Under the pieces are notes generated by a model. It was not told the DNA's origin. It saw only the letters and a list, made by a program, of their open reading frames with translations, and made no database searches. This document shows positions 26,067-34,904 of a DNA stretch of 64,000 nt, piece after piece (positions within the stretch are counted from its first letter, which is position 1; the number at the start of each line of letters is the position of its first letter). Position numbers and translations under genes: made by a program. Origin of the DNA: JBEIFW01 sp044370695 (GTDB lineage: Bacteria; Actinomycetota; Acidimicrobiia; Acidimicrobiales; Ilumatobacteraceae); assembly GCA_044370695.1 (NCBI GenBank), contig JBILVB010000001.1, positions 9,443 through 73,442 of the forward strand. The letters are read 5' to 3'.

Positions 26067-26492
26067 TCAGGCGGCGGGACGAGAGCCCTTCGACACCCAG
26101 TACTCGTTCAGCGCGGCCTGGACCTTCGTGTACCAGATGATGTTCCCGATGAGCGGCAGGAGGAACCACAGGCCGAGCAGGGGCTGGACCGGGCTCTGGC
26201 GACCGTCCCGCTGGTACATCTTGGCGATCTCCATCGGGATGAGGAACATCGTCACCGGCGCCACGAGCAGGGCGATGACCAGGTGCACCGCGCCGCCGAG
26301 GCCCTCGCCGGTGTGCTGCTTGAGATCCTCACCGGTGCGGAAGCTCCACACGATCGTCCAGATCCCGCAGGTGACGATCGCGAGGAGGATGTTCAGTCCG
26401 GACTTGTAGAAGATGCCGTCCAAGCTCGGCGGAACGGGGCCGGTGGCCGGACCGGTCGAAGCGACGGGGGGCGGTGGCGGTGCCTGACTCAT
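26067..26492 (-). CDS. DUF4234-like small membrane protein
   Basis: Protein of 141 residues: a Pro-rich N-terminal tail, then about three membrane helices (LLAIVTCGIWTIVWSFRTGE, a segment around residues 72-90, and a third around 108-120). The pattern of a short helix followed by a W-x-x-F-R loop fits the DUF4234 family, function unknown. It starts 22 bp after the CcmI-like gene ends, so it is probably the last member of the ccm transcript or sits between it and cysS. Confidence 0.7.
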   Translation of the reverse strand: MSQAPPPPPVASTGPATGPVPPSLDGIFYKSGLNILLAIVTCGIWTIVWSFRTGEDLKQHTGEGLGGAVHLVIALLVAPVTMFLIPMEIAKMYQRDGRQSPVQPLLGLWFLLPLIGNIIWYTKVQAALNEYWVSKGSRPAA

Positions 26493-26514
26493 GCCCTCAC
26501 CGTAGCGGCCCCCG

Positions 26515-27678
26515 TCAGCCTCCCAGGACGACGTTCAGGTCGGCGACCAGCGGGGCGAGCGAGGCCGACACCGCACCGGCGCGGCAGCGGGAGAACGCCT
26601 CCTTCGCGCCGGCGGCGTCCGCGCGCACGCTGATGCGGATGGAGGCCTTCAGGCAGGCCGCATTCGCGTAGTCGGGGCGCAGGGTGATCGCCCGGTCGAC
26701 GAGCGACTCGGCCTTGTCGTACAGGTCCGGGGCTCTTGCTTGGAGCGCCACCCCGGCCACGAGCCACCCGCGGAACGCGAGCGCCTCCACGTTGTCGGGT
26801 TGGCGGGCCAGCACCTTGTCGTAGGCGGTGATGGCGTCCTGCGCGTTGGGGGCCGACCGGGCCGAGCGCAACAGATCGGCCACCGCCGGGTCGCCGCCGT
26901 CGAGGCCCGTGTAGCCGATCGCTTCGTCGATCTGGGCGCCGAGGGTCTGCACCAGGCCGCTCACGACGTCGGGCGGGTCGGCGACCACGCAGTCGACGTA
27001 GGGCCCCCGAGCCCCAGCCGGGTCGTTGGCGTACCGGAACCGGACGATGGCGGTGAAGCACGCAGCGTCGGCGTAGCCGGGGTTCGCGACACGGGCCCGA
27101 TCGAGGCCGTCGAGCGCCGTGGCGATCACGGGGGGAGACGGTGTTCCGGCAGCAGCGGCCGCCCGGATCGACAGCCACGCCCGGTACGTGAGCGCCTCCG
27201 GGTTGTCGGGCGAGGTCTGCAGCACCTCGTCGTAGAGCGCGAGCGCCCGGGCCGGATCGCTGCCCTGGAGCTGACGGGCGTTGGCCAGCCGGTTCGCGTT
27301 CGACTCACCGATCCCGCCCGAGATCGTCTCCGAGGGCAACCGGTTCCCGGCCGTGCGGGCCACCAGCAGGCCGGCGCCGGCGGCGAACACCGCCACGGCC
27401 GCCACGACCACCGTGGCCCGCAGGGCCCGACGGCGGGACGGCCGGGCCGGCGCGGCGGGCGCGCGACCCGACTCGATCCGGCGCAGGACCGCCGCCGCGC
27501 GAGCCGTGTAGTCGTCCTTCAGGGCGGCGTAGTCGACCTCGTCGACGTCGCCGGCCGCATGTTCCCGTTCGAGGTCGGCGAGGGAGGCCAGCAGAAAATC
27601 GCGCTCGGCTTCGAGGTCGGCCTCGAGGCCGGCGGCGCGCTCGGCCCGGCGCTCGGCGCTCGGCCCGGCGTCGCTCAC
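26515..27678 (-). CDS. ccmI: CcmI-like TPR protein of cytochrome c maturation
   Basis: Protein of 387 residues. An acidic helical N-terminus (about 1-85, LEADLEAERDFLLASL), one membrane helix (about 95-118), then TPR-like helical repeats to the end (ALYDEVLQTSPDNPEALTYRAW and ITAYDKVLARQPDNVEALAFRGW regions). In System I, CcmI holds apocytochrome c for the CcmFH ligase. The call rests on fold and place: it is the last gene of the ccm row and overlaps ccmH by 4 nt (GTG 27678 within GTGA). It has one membrane helix rather than the two of E. coli CcmI. Confidence 0.75.
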   Translation of the reverse strand: MSDAGPSAERRAERAAGLEADLEAERDFLLASLADLEREHAAGDVDEVDYAALKDDYTARAAAVLRRIESGRAPAAPARPSRRRALRATVVVAAVAVFAAGAGLLVARTAGNRLPSETISGGIGESNANRLANARQLQGSDPARALALYDEVLQTSPDNPEALTYRAWLSIRAAAAAGTPSPPVIATALDGLDRARVANPGYADAACFTAIVRFRYANDPAGARGPYVDCVVADPPDVVSGLVQTLGAQIDEAIGYTGLDGGDPAVADLLRSARSAPNAQDAITAYDKVLARQPDNVEALAFRGWLVAGVALQARAPDLYDKAESLVDRAITLRPDYANAACLKASIRISVRADAAGAKEAFSRCRAGAVSASLAPLVADLNVVLGG

Positions 27679-28151
27679 GCCTCCTGCTCCTCGAGCTCCC
27701 GATCGCGCTGGGCGGCGAGGGCGGCGGCCACCAGTGCACGATCCTCGGCACTCGCGGCGCCGGTGAGCCGGCGGGATCGGAACACCACGACGAGCCCGGC
27801 GAGCGCAGCGATCCCGGCGACGACCGGCAACGCCCACACGAGGCTGGCGAACCCTTCCGCCGGGGGAACGAACTGCGATCCCGGGAACGACCGCTCGATC
27901 GCGCCGCGGATCTCGGCGTCGGTTCGCCCGGCGGCGACCTGCCGGGCGATCTCGGCCTTGATCTGCAACGCCGACGTGGCCCGCGAGTCGTACACGCTCT
28001 CGGCCTCGCACGTCGGGCACTTGAGCGTGCGGGCGATCGCCTCGATCCGTTCGCGGCTGTCGGCCGGGCCCTCGTCGCGCACGACCGCCACCGCCAGCGC
28101 CGCGACGACGATCAGGACGAGCGCGAACCAGCCGAGCGCCCGGGACGTCAC
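27675..28151 (-). CDS. ccmH: cytochrome c biogenesis protein CcmH
   Basis: Protein of 158 residues with an N-terminal membrane anchor, the redox motif C45-P-T-C48 in LKCPTCEAESV, a helical domain, and a second membrane helix (LVWALPVVAGIAALAGLVVV). CcmH reduces apocytochrome c or relays electrons from CcmG for heme attachment outside the membrane. GTG 28151 overlaps the ccmG stop by 4 nt, and its own stop overlaps the CcmI-like start. Confidence 0.92.
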   Translation of the reverse strand: MTSRALGWFALVLIVVAALAVAVVRDEGPADSRERIEAIARTLKCPTCEAESVYDSRATSALQIKAEIARQVAAGRTDAEIRGAIERSFPGSQFVPPAEGFASLVWALPVVAGIAALAGLVVVFRSRRLTGAASAEDRALVAAALAAQRDRELEEQEA

Positions 28152-28744
28152 GCCCGGCTCCGCAGCGCGTTCGTCCGGGCGAGGAGCCCGTCGGCGGTCA
28201 CGGTGGAGATGATCCGCTGCCGCACGATCCCGGCCGGATCGATGATCCAGGTCTCGGGCACCCGGGCGACGCCGAAATCGACGAACGCCTTGCCCGTCGG
28301 CTCGGCCACCACCGGCCACGACCCGCCGTTGTCGGCGAAGAACCGCCGGGTGTCCTCGAGCTCCTGGAAGTTGGACAACAGGCTCACCAGCTCGACCCGC
28401 CCGGTCGTCAACCGCGCCTGACTCGTTGCGAAGGCAACGAGTTCCGGATGCTCCTCCACACACGGAACGCACGAGGGGGAGAAGAAGTTGAGCACCACCC
28501 AACTCCCCCGGCGGTCCGACAGCCGGAAGGTGCGGCCGTCCAGCGTCGGGCCCTCGACGGTGGGCGCCGGCCGGCCGAGCAGCGGGGTGGCGGCGGCGTC
28601 CACCTCCTCGGCCTTCCCCGTGGCGAGCACCACCACGAGACCGGCGACGACGACCGCGACGGCGAGCGAGATCCACGGGGCCACCCGGCGGCGGGGCGGG
28701 CCGTCGTAGACCACGGGCTCGTCGGGTGCGAGGTCGGCGCTCAC
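28148..28744 (-). CDS. ccmG: thioredoxin-like CcmG/DsbE
   Basis: Membrane-anchored thioredoxin of 198 residues: an N-terminal cytoplasmic tail, one membrane helix (about 25-45), then the thioredoxin domain with C92-V-P-C95 in FSPSCVPCVEEHP and the cis-Pro segment VARVPETWIID. It keeps apocytochrome or CcmH thiols reduced. GTG 28744 overlaps the ccmF stop by 4 nt. The order ccmF-ccmG-ccmH matches System I operons elsewhere. Confidence 0.92.
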   Translation of the reverse strand: MSADLAPDEPVVYDGPPRRRVAPWISLAVAVVVAGLVVVLATGKAEEVDAAATPLLGRPAPTVEGPTLDGRTFRLSDRRGSWVVLNFFSPSCVPCVEEHPELVAFATSQARLTTGRVELVSLLSNFQELEDTRRFFADNGGSWPVVAEPTGKAFVDFGVARVPETWIIDPAGIVRQRIISTVTADGLLARTNALRSRA

Positions 28745-30708
28745 GACGGCACCTCGGCGAGCGACGGGACCGTGTCGGGCACCGGCGAGGAGGTGGGATC
28801 GGTCGGGCGCCGGCGGCGACGGCCCGGAAACGCCGCCAGCACCGTGCCCAACGCCATGATCCCGCCGCCGACCCACAGCCACGACACGAGCGGGGTGACG
28901 AGCACCTTGATGACCGCCGTGCCGTCGGCACCAGGGCGCTGCTGGATGGTGACGTACACGTTGCGAGTCAACGTCGGCTTGACCGACGGCTTCAGGATCC
29001 CGCTCGCCCCCGACGCCCGGAAGGTCTGCAGTGACGGTTCGCGCAGCTCGCCGTCGACGCGGACCCGGGCCCGCAGCTCGGTCACCTGCTCGAGCGTCAC
29101 GAGTTCACTGCCCTCGTAGAGCACGGTGTGCCCGTCGAACGTGCCCGACTGCCCGGGACGCAATTCGAGCTCGGTCGAGGTCTCGTAAGCCTGCGCGGCC
29201 GCGAACGCGACGGCGATCACGATGACCCCGAGGTGCACGATCATCCCGCCGTTGGTGCGCCCGAGCAGGCCGCGCACCCCCTGGCGGCGCGTCGCCAGCA
29301 CGAGCTGGCGGCCGGCCGCACCGGCGGCGAACCCGCCGAGCCCGAATGCTGCCACCGGCGCCCACCCCGTGGCCCCGAGCACGACGGCGATCACCACGGT
29401 GCCGGCACCGATCCACGCCGGCCACCACAGCCGTTGCGACAGCAGCTCCCCGGACGCCTTGCGCCACGGCAACACCGGCGCGATCGCCATGAGCGTCAAC
29501 ATCGCGAGTCCGAGCGGCATCGTCATCGTGTCGAAGAACGGCCTGCCGACACTCAGGCGCTCGTTGCGCAGCGCCTCGACCACCAGCGGGAACACGGTGC
29601 CGAGCAGCACCACGAAGGCGAACACGGCGAACAACACGTTGTTGGCGAGGAAGGCGCCTTCGCGCGACATGGCCGAGTCCATCGTGCCCGGGGAGCGCAA
29701 CCGGTCGCCGCGCCAGGCGATGAGGCCGAGCGACACGGCCACCACCAGGCCGAAGAAGGTCAGGAACCACGGACCGATCTGGCCCTCGGCGAACGCATGG
29801 ACCGAGTTGATGACACCCGAACGGGTGAGGAACGTGCCGAGGATCGTGAGCGAGAACGTGGCGCACAGCAACGACAGGTTCCACACCCGAAGCAGGCCGC
29901 GCCGTTCCTGGACCATGACGGAGTGGATGAACGCGGTGCCGGTGAGCCAGGGGAGCAGGCTCGCGTTCTCCACCGGGTCCCAGCCCCAGTACCCGCCCCA
30001 ACCGGTCACCTCGTAGGCCCACCACGCACCGAGGATGATGCCGACGGTGAGGAAACCCCAGGCGAACAGCGTCCAGCGCCGGGTCTCGACCAGCCATCCC
30101 TCGCCGACCCGCCCGGTGACGAGCGCCGCGATCGCGAAGGCGAACGGGACCGTGAACCCGACGTACCCCAGATACAGGATCGGCGGATGGAACGCCATGA
30201 GCAGATGGTTCTGCAGCAACGGATTCGGGCCGGGCCCGTCGGCGGGAACCACGTCGAGGGTCCGGAACGGATTGGCCGGACCGAGCATGAGCAGGAAGAA
30301 GAACGCACACACGGCGAGCATCACGACCATCGCCCACGACACGAGCGCGTCGTCGGCGCGACGCCGGAACCGCACGGCGACCAGCGCCGTGTAGGCGGCC
30401 AGGATCAGCCCCCACAACAGGATCGAGCCTTCGAGGCTGGACCACAGGGCAGCCACGTTGAACAGCGCCGGGGTCCGGCTGGAGCCGACCTCGGCCACGT
30501 AGGCGAGCGAGAAGTCACGGGTGATGAGGGCCCGCTCCATGGCGCCGACCGCGAGCGCAGCACCGGCGAGCACGAGCCAGACGTAGACCCGGCCCGCCCG
30601 CACGAGGGCCGGTCGGCGGCGGCGGGCGGCGACCACGTAGTTGACCCCGCCGAGGACCGAGGCGCCGAAGGCGAGCGTGACCCCGGCGAGACCGAGCGCC
30701 GCGTTCAT
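28741..30708 (-). CDS. ccmF: heme lyase CcmF
   Basis: Polytopic membrane protein of 655 residues, the System I heme ligase. It has the tryptophan-rich heme-handling motif WGGYWGWDPVENASLLPWL and many membrane helices, plus a periplasm-type domain near the C-terminus. His in LLMAFHPPILYLGY and neighbours are typical of CcmF. ATG 30708 overlaps the ccmE stop (ATGA). CcmF joins heme from holo-CcmE to apocytochrome c. Confidence 0.95.
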   Translation of the reverse strand: MNAALGLAGVTLAFGASVLGGVNYVVAARRRRPALVRAGRVYVWLVLAGAALAVGAMERALITRDFSLAYVAEVGSSRTPALFNVAALWSSLEGSILLWGLILAAYTALVAVRFRRRADDALVSWAMVVMLAVCAFFFLLMLGPANPFRTLDVVPADGPGPNPLLQNHLLMAFHPPILYLGYVGFTVPFAFAIAALVTGRVGEGWLVETRRWTLFAWGFLTVGIILGAWWAYEVTGWGGYWGWDPVENASLLPWLTGTAFIHSVMVQERRGLLRVWNLSLLCATFSLTILGTFLTRSGVINSVHAFAEGQIGPWFLTFFGLVVAVSLGLIAWRGDRLRSPGTMDSAMSREGAFLANNVLFAVFAFVVLLGTVFPLVVEALRNERLSVGRPFFDTMTMPLGLAMLTLMAIAPVLPWRKASGELLSQRLWWPAWIGAGTVVIAVVLGATGWAPVAAFGLGGFAAGAAGRQLVLATRRQGVRGLLGRTNGGMIVHLGVIVIAVAFAAAQAYETSTELELRPGQSGTFDGHTVLYEGSELVTLEQVTELRARVRVDGELREPSLQTFRASGASGILKPSVKPTLTRNVYVTIQQRPGADGTAVIKVLVTPLVSWLWVGGGIMALGTVLAAFPGRRRRRPTDPTSSPVPDTVPSLAEVPS

Positions 30709-31163
30709 GAGGCGCTACTGCTGTAGTCCTTGGTGCGATCGGAGTGATCGGCCCGGTACTGCTCGGTGTGCTTCACGAGGATGTTCGTGCCGGCGAAGGA
30801 GCCGTCGGGCTCCTGGCGCCCCTCGATCACCACCGGGATGCCCTCCCGGAAGATGCCGCCGGGCCGGCCGGCGTACGTGACCGGAATGCTGACCCGGCCG
30901 TACTCGACGGCGAAGCGCAGCGGCGTGCCCTCCTGCACCGAGCCGGTCACCACCGTGCCCTGGAGTCGGAAACGCTTGTCCCCGGAGCACTCCGAGCGAA
31001 CGCCGACCTCGTCGGCGTTGCAGAAGTACATCGTGGCCGCCGAGAGGTTGGCGAACACGAGCACCGCACCACCCCCGAGGGCGACCGACAGCACGGCGCC
31101 GGGCAGCAGGCCGCGCCGGCGCTTCCGGGCGGCGGTCTCGACCGGGCGAGGGGTCAGGTCCAC
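30705..31163 (-). CDS. ccmE: heme chaperone CcmE
   Basis: Protein of 152 residues: N-terminal membrane anchor (LLPGAVLSVALGGGAVLVF) and an OB-fold domain. The heme-binding pair is seen in VKHTEQY, where His binds heme covalently and Tyr is an axial ligand in known CcmE. GTG 31163 is in frame with the anchor and overlaps the 3' end of ccmD by 10 nt. CcmE carries heme from CcmC to CcmF. Confidence 0.92.
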   Translation of the reverse strand: MDLTPRPVETAARKRRRGLLPGAVLSVALGGGAVLVFANLSAATMYFCNADEVGVRSECSGDKRFRLQGTVVTGSVQEGTPLRFAVEYGRVSIPVTYAGRPGGIFREGIPVVIEGRQEPDGSFAGTNILVKHTEQYRADHSDRTKDYSSSAS

Positions 31164-31306
31164 GGCTTGTCCTCGTCGGGCAGTTGGCGGGCCAGCACCC
31201 GACCCCGGCGCACGACGCGCAGGGCGAACAACGCCATTCCACCGAGGACCAGCGAGTACCCGAGCACGACGGTGCCGACGTAGCCGCTGATCACGGCGGC
31301 CGTCAC
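31154..31306 (-). CDS. ccmD: small membrane protein CcmD
   Basis: A 50-residue frame fits exactly between ccmC and ccmE. GTG 31306 overlaps the ccmC stop by 4 nt and its end overlaps ccmE by 10 nt. One membrane helix (GTVVLGYSLVLGGMALFALR) is followed by a basic segment RVVRRGRVLARQ, the usual CcmD plan, which releases holo-CcmE from the CcmABC complex. Its position between ccmC and ccmE is standard. Confidence 0.85.
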   Translation of the reverse strand: MTAAVISGYVGTVVLGYSLVLGGMALFALRVVRRGRVLARQLPDEDKPWT

Positions 31307-32070
31307 GAGCCCACCGCCGCCGTGCCCACCGGCTCACCGCGCCGCTCGGCCAGTGCCTGTTCGAGCCCGTCGGCTTCGAGGCGGGCTTCCATCATCGCCA
31401 CGCGGTTGCGGTGTACGAGCAGCCACACGTAGACGAGGGTGAACGCCACGACGCCGACGAACACGCTGAACAGCATCACGCCGTCGATCTGCGGATCGAG
31501 GTCCTTGCGCAGGATGGTCGGCGACTGGTGCAGCGTGCGGAACCACTCCACGCTCTGGTGCACGAGCGGCACGTCGAGGAAGGCGATGATGCCGGCGACG
31601 GCAGCCCGCTTGGCCCGCACGTGCGGCGCCGCCGGGAGACGCCGCAGCGCGACGTACCCGACGAAGAGCAGGAACAGCAGCGCCGTGGTGACGAGGCGGG
31701 CATCGCCCCAGTCCCAGACGTGCCCCCAGGTGACCTGCCCCCAGGTCATCCCCGTGACCAGCGCGAGCCCGGTGAACAGCAGTCCGATCTCGGCCGAGCA
31801 ACCGGCCACCCGGTCCCAGGCGAGCGACCGGGTGCGCTTCCAGAGGTACATCAGCGAGCAGAAGGCCGTGACGCCGAAGGACAGGTAGGCGAGCCACGCC
31901 GAGGGCACGTGGACGTACATGAGCCGGACGCTGTCGCCTTGGACCTCGTCGGCCGGCGAGAGCAGGAACCCGAACACCACCAGCCACGCCAGGCCGACGA
32001 GGGCGAGTACCCCGAGGATGCGGGAGCCCCGTGTTCCGGTGCCCGGTCGAGTCGTCGTTCCTGCTGTCAT
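31303..32070 (-). CDS. ccmC: heme exporter / heme-handling protein CcmC
   Basis: Membrane protein of 255 residues with about six helices and the WWD motif (WGHVWDWGDARLVTT) that binds heme; His in VHVPSAW and VHQSVEW are the expected axial ligands. CcmC loads heme on CcmE. ATG 32070 has a strong GGAGGAG site, which is inside the ccmB 3' end (4-nt overlap). A C-terminal extension of about 30 residues is helical and charged. Confidence 0.94.
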   Translation of the reverse strand: MTAGTTTRPGTGTRGSRILGVLALVGLAWLVVFGFLLSPADEVQGDSVRLMYVHVPSAWLAYLSFGVTAFCSLMYLWKRTRSLAWDRVAGCSAEIGLLFTGLALVTGMTWGQVTWGHVWDWGDARLVTTALLFLLFVGYVALRRLPAAPHVRAKRAAVAGIIAFLDVPLVHQSVEWFRTLHQSPTILRKDLDPQIDGVMLFSVFVGVVAFTLVYVWLLVHRNRVAMMEARLEADGLEQALAERRGEPVGTAAVGS

Positions 32071-32750
32071 GTCTCCTCCAGGAGCGGACCGAAGGCCAAC
32101 AGCCCCAGCGCCGTGTACGCCAGGGTGAAGACCGCAAGCAGACCCACCCAGGGCCACGCATCCGTCAGTTCCGCCCTGATACCGAGGCTGGCCTCGACCG
32201 CACGAGTGGCCGCGATCAGCACCGGCATCACCACCGGGAGCACCAGGATCGGGAGCAAGGTGTCCCGAACCCGGATTCCGGCGGCCAAGGCTCCGTAGAG
32301 CGTACCGACCGCCGCCAGCCCGGTCGTAGCCACCACCCCGGTCGTGACCAACACCACCCAACCACCGACGCCCGGCGCGTCGGGGCCGTAGAACAACGCG
32401 ACCCCGATACCGAGCAGCGCGCCGAGGGTCAGCAGCTGTGCGGCCAGGGCCGCAGCCTTTCCCAGGAACACCCCGGACGGCTCCAGGCCGGACAGGCGCA
32501 GTGCGTCGAGGGCACCGTCGGCCGTCTCGGGCCCGAAGGCCCGCTGCACACCGAGCAGCAACGACAGCAGCATGGCGACCCAGGCCAGTCCGGGGGTGAC
32601 GTCCCGCAGCGTGCTGCGATTGCCGTCGAGGGCGAACGCGAACACGACGAGCACGGCCATGGCGAAGGGCAGCACCTGGACCATGCCGACCTTCGATCGC
32701 CACTCGATGCGCAGGTCCTTGCCGGCCACGAGCAGCGCCGTCCTCAGCAC
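32067..32750 (-). CDS. ccmB: heme ABC transporter permease CcmB
   Basis: Membrane protein of 227 residues with about six helices. The N-terminal KDLRIEWRSK and the EPSGVFLGKAAA segment are typical of CcmB. With CcmA it forms the ABC unit that drives release of holo-CcmE. GTG 32750 overlaps the ccmA stop by 7 nt, and the ccmB stop overlaps ccmC by 4 nt. Confidence 0.93.
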   Translation of the reverse strand: MLRTALLVAGKDLRIEWRSKVGMVQVLPFAMAVLVVFAFALDGNRSTLRDVTPGLAWVAMLLSLLLGVQRAFGPETADGALDALRLSGLEPSGVFLGKAAALAAQLLTLGALLGIGVALFYGPDAPGVGGWVVLVTTGVVATTGLAAVGTLYGALAAGIRVRDTLLPILVLPVVMPVLIAATRAVEASLGIRAELTDAWPWVGLLAVFTLAYTALGLLAFGPLLEET

Positions 32751-33427
32751 GGCGCACCACCGGCGGCGGGCGGGGCCGGCGCGCGCTCGTCGCCCGCCAT
32801 CCGACCCCCCACGAGCGTGAGCGTGCGGGTCGCGAGCGCAGCGACCCGGTCGAGGTCGTGCGAGGCGAGCACGACCGTCGCCCCGGCGGCCACCGCAGCC
32901 CGAAGCAGCCCGTCGAGGCGGTCCCGGCCGTCGGTGTCGAGACCGGTGTGGGGTTCGTCGAGCAGCCACAGTTCGGGGCGCCGCGCCGCCAGCACGGCCA
33001 GCGCCGTGCGCCGCCGTTGCCCGGCCGAGAGCCGTCCGACGGCCACATCGGCCAGGCGACCCTCGATGCCGAGCGCAGCGAGCGCTGCGTCCTGCTCGGC
33101 GCGCGAGGCGCCGATCGCCCGGCCCCAGAAGCGCAGGTTCTCCCGCGCCGTGAGGTCCTCGTACAACCCGTTGCGGTGGCCGAGCAGACCCACCCGCCGG
33201 GCGAGCGCCCGGGCGCCCTGGTCGGTGTCGACCCCGAGGACTCTGGCGTCACCTCGAACCCGGGGAAGGAGCCCGGCGCACAGCCGCAACAGTGTCGTCT
33301 TGCCGGCACCGTTCGGGCCGCGCAGCACCACCAGCTCGCCGGCACCGATCGTCACGGTCACCCCGGCGAGCGCCGGGAACCGTCCGAGCAGCACCACGGC
33401 GTCGTGCAGGTCGACGACGGCTTCCAT
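32744..33427 (-). CDS. ccmA: heme ABC transporter ATP-binding protein CcmA
   Basis: ABC ATPase of 227 residues: Walker A GPNGAGKTT, signature LSAGQRRR, Walker B LWLLDEP, switch His in ASHD. It is the first gene of the nine-gene ccm row, all read leftwards with overlaps. ATG 33427 is taken as start; GTG 33439 is possible. Divergent from the sortase gene, with 92 bp between them for both promoters. Confidence 0.93.
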   Translation of the reverse strand: MEAVVDLHDAVVLLGRFPALAGVTVTIGAGELVVLRGPNGAGKTTLLRLCAGLLPRVRGDARVLGVDTDQGARALARRVGLLGHRNGLYEDLTARENLRFWGRAIGASRAEQDAALAALGIEGRLADVAVGRLSAGQRRRTALAVLAARRPELWLLDEPHTGLDTDGRDRLDGLLRAAVAAGATVVLASHDLDRVAALATRTLTLVGGRMAGDERAPAPPAAGGAPC

Positions 33428-33503
33428 GGGCGTCGGCACCGTACCCGCACGCGCGCCGGGCGCGCCCGGCGCAGGCCGAACGCATCAGCGGACCCCCCGC
33501 CGA

Positions 33504-33509
33504 TAGCGT
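33504..33509 (+). promoter_or_regulatory. candidate -10 box (TAGCGT) for a leaderless sortase mRNA
   Basis: TAGCGT lies 10 nt before GTG 33520, and no ribosome site is present. This spacing would start the transcript at or very near the start codon, as in leaderless actinobacterial messages. Confidence 0.45.
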
Positions 33510-33519
33510 CCGGTGAGCC

Positions 33520-34899
33520 GTGCGACCCACGAACCCCGAACCCCTGGGGCCGACGCCCGCCGCCTCGACACGCCGGTCTCGTGTCGTGCCTCCGCCACCA
33601 CCGCTCGTCCCCGCCGTCGACCCCAACCCGTGGGGCCGGATCGTGCCGGGACGGGGGCGACGGCGGTGGTGGCGGGAATGGCAGGCCTGGGTGGGGGGCA
33701 CCGGACGTACGTTCATCGCGATCGGACTCCTGCTGTTCGCCTTCGTCGGCTACCAGCTCTGGGGCACCGGCATCGAACAGGCTCGGGCCCAGGACGACCT
33801 CGAGGCGCGGTTCCGCCAGCTCCAGGCCCAGCTCACCACCGCGAACCCGACCACGACCGTCGGACCGGCGACGACCGTCGGACCGGCGACGACCGTCGGC
33901 GCGCTCGCACCCGCAGCGAGCCCAGCGACCCGCCCCACCGCGCCCACCGACGCCGGGACCGTCCCGGCGACGAGCCCGGCGCCGTCCGGGCCGGCGACGA
34001 CCGCCGCCCCGACCGCGGTCGGACCGGCGACGACCGCCGTCGCACCGGTCGTCGCCGTCGCGCCCGCTGCACCGCCCGAGTTCCGCCCCGGCGACCCGAT
34101 CGCGCTGATGAAGATCCCCCGCCTCGGCGTCACCCAGACGATCGTGTCCGGGGTCGGCCGGGCCGACCTGCAGCGCGGACCGGGCCACTTCCGCACGACG
34201 CCGCTGCCCGGCGGGATGGGGAACGCCGCCATCGCCGGGCATCGCACGACCTTCGGCGAGCCGTTCCGCCATCTCGACGACCTCGAACCCGGCGACCGGA
34301 TCGAGCTCACCGACGTCCTCGGACGGCGGTTCCTCTACCTCGTGCAGTGGAGTCGGGTGGTCCCGCCGACCGATCTCGGCGTGATCGAGAGCAGCGGCCA
34401 GCCCGAGCTCACCCTGATCACCTGCGACCCGCCCTTCACCGCCGCGAAACGCCTGATCGTCCGGGCTCGCCTCGTCGACGGTGAGCCGAACACCGCGCCG
34501 CCGACACCGGCCGTCGTGCCCGAGCGGGCACCGGTGGGCGGACCGGCGACCACCCTGCCCGAGGAGCCGGAGGACGACCCCGGTCCTGGTGCCGGCGTGA
34601 CGCCCGAACGGCCTCCGGGCACCGCGCCGGGCGCGCCGGCCGCGCCGGGCGCGCCCGGCCGGCAACCGGCCGCCGAATCGCTCGACGGGTTCGAGCAGGG
34701 TTGGTTCTCCGACACCGCCGCCTGGCCGCACGTCGCAGCATGGGGTTCGGTGCTCGCGATCGTCGCGATCCTGGCTTGGGTGTTGTCCGGCCTGAGTCGC
34801 CGTGACTGGATCGGGGCCCTCGCGGGGATCGGGCCGTTCGCCGTGATCCTCTACTTCTTCTTCCAGAACGTGAACCGCTTGCTGCCCGCCGGGTTCTGA
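33520..34899 (+). CDS. sortase (class E-like) with long Pro/Thr linker
   Basis: Protein of 459 residues. Cytoplasmic basic N-terminus, membrane helix (about 65-85), a Thr/Pro/Ala linker with VGPATT repeats, then the sortase barrel (about 190-325) with His241 in AGHRTTFG, Cys302 in LTLITCDPP and Arg311 in KRLIVRA. A second Pro-rich linker and two C-terminal membrane helices follow. It anchors proteins to the wall by a transpeptidation at an LPxTG-like signal. The best client in this window is the LPATG protein at 60736. It converges on an enoyl-CoA hydratase gene 5 bp away. Confidence 0.88.
   Translation: MRPTNPEPLGPTPAASTRRSRVVPPPPPLVPAVDPNPWGRIVPGRGRRRWWREWQAWVGGTGRTFIAIGLLLFAFVGYQLWGTGIEQARAQDDLEARFRQLQAQLTTANPTTTVGPATTVGPATTVGALAPAASPATRPTAPTDAGTVPATSPAPSGPATTAAPTAVGPATTAVAPVVAVAPAAPPEFRPGDPIALMKIPRLGVTQTIVSGVGRADLQRGPGHFRTTPLPGGMGNAAIAGHRTTFGEPFRHLDDLEPGDRIELTDVLGRRFLYLVQWSRVVPPTDLGVIESSGQPELTLITCDPPFTAAKRLIVRARLVDGEPNTAPPTPAVVPERAPVGGPATTLPEEPEDDPGPGAGVTPERPPGTAPGAPAAPGAPGRQPAAESLDGFEQGWFSDTAAWPHVAAWGSVLAIVAILAWVLSGLSRRDWIGALAGIGPFAVILYFFFQNVNRLLPAGF
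33853..33900 (+). repeat. 18-bp tandem repeat in the sortase linker
   Basis: About 2.7 copies of ACGACCGTCGGACCGGCG encode TTVGPA units. Related copies recur at about 33985-34035. The repeat lengthens the stalk between membrane and catalytic domain. Confidence 0.75.
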
Positions 34900-34904
34900 T
34901 CCGC

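Noticed and set aside
29128..30726. Plus-strand open frame opposite ccmF
   Set aside because: Charged, repetitive product without domains; ccmF motifs on the other strand are unambiguous.
30705..31337. ccmE starting upstream at 31337
   Set aside because: The extra N-terminal residues would be antisense-like Arg/Gly-rich and would cover ccmD and the end of ccmC; GTG 31163 gives a normal membrane anchor.
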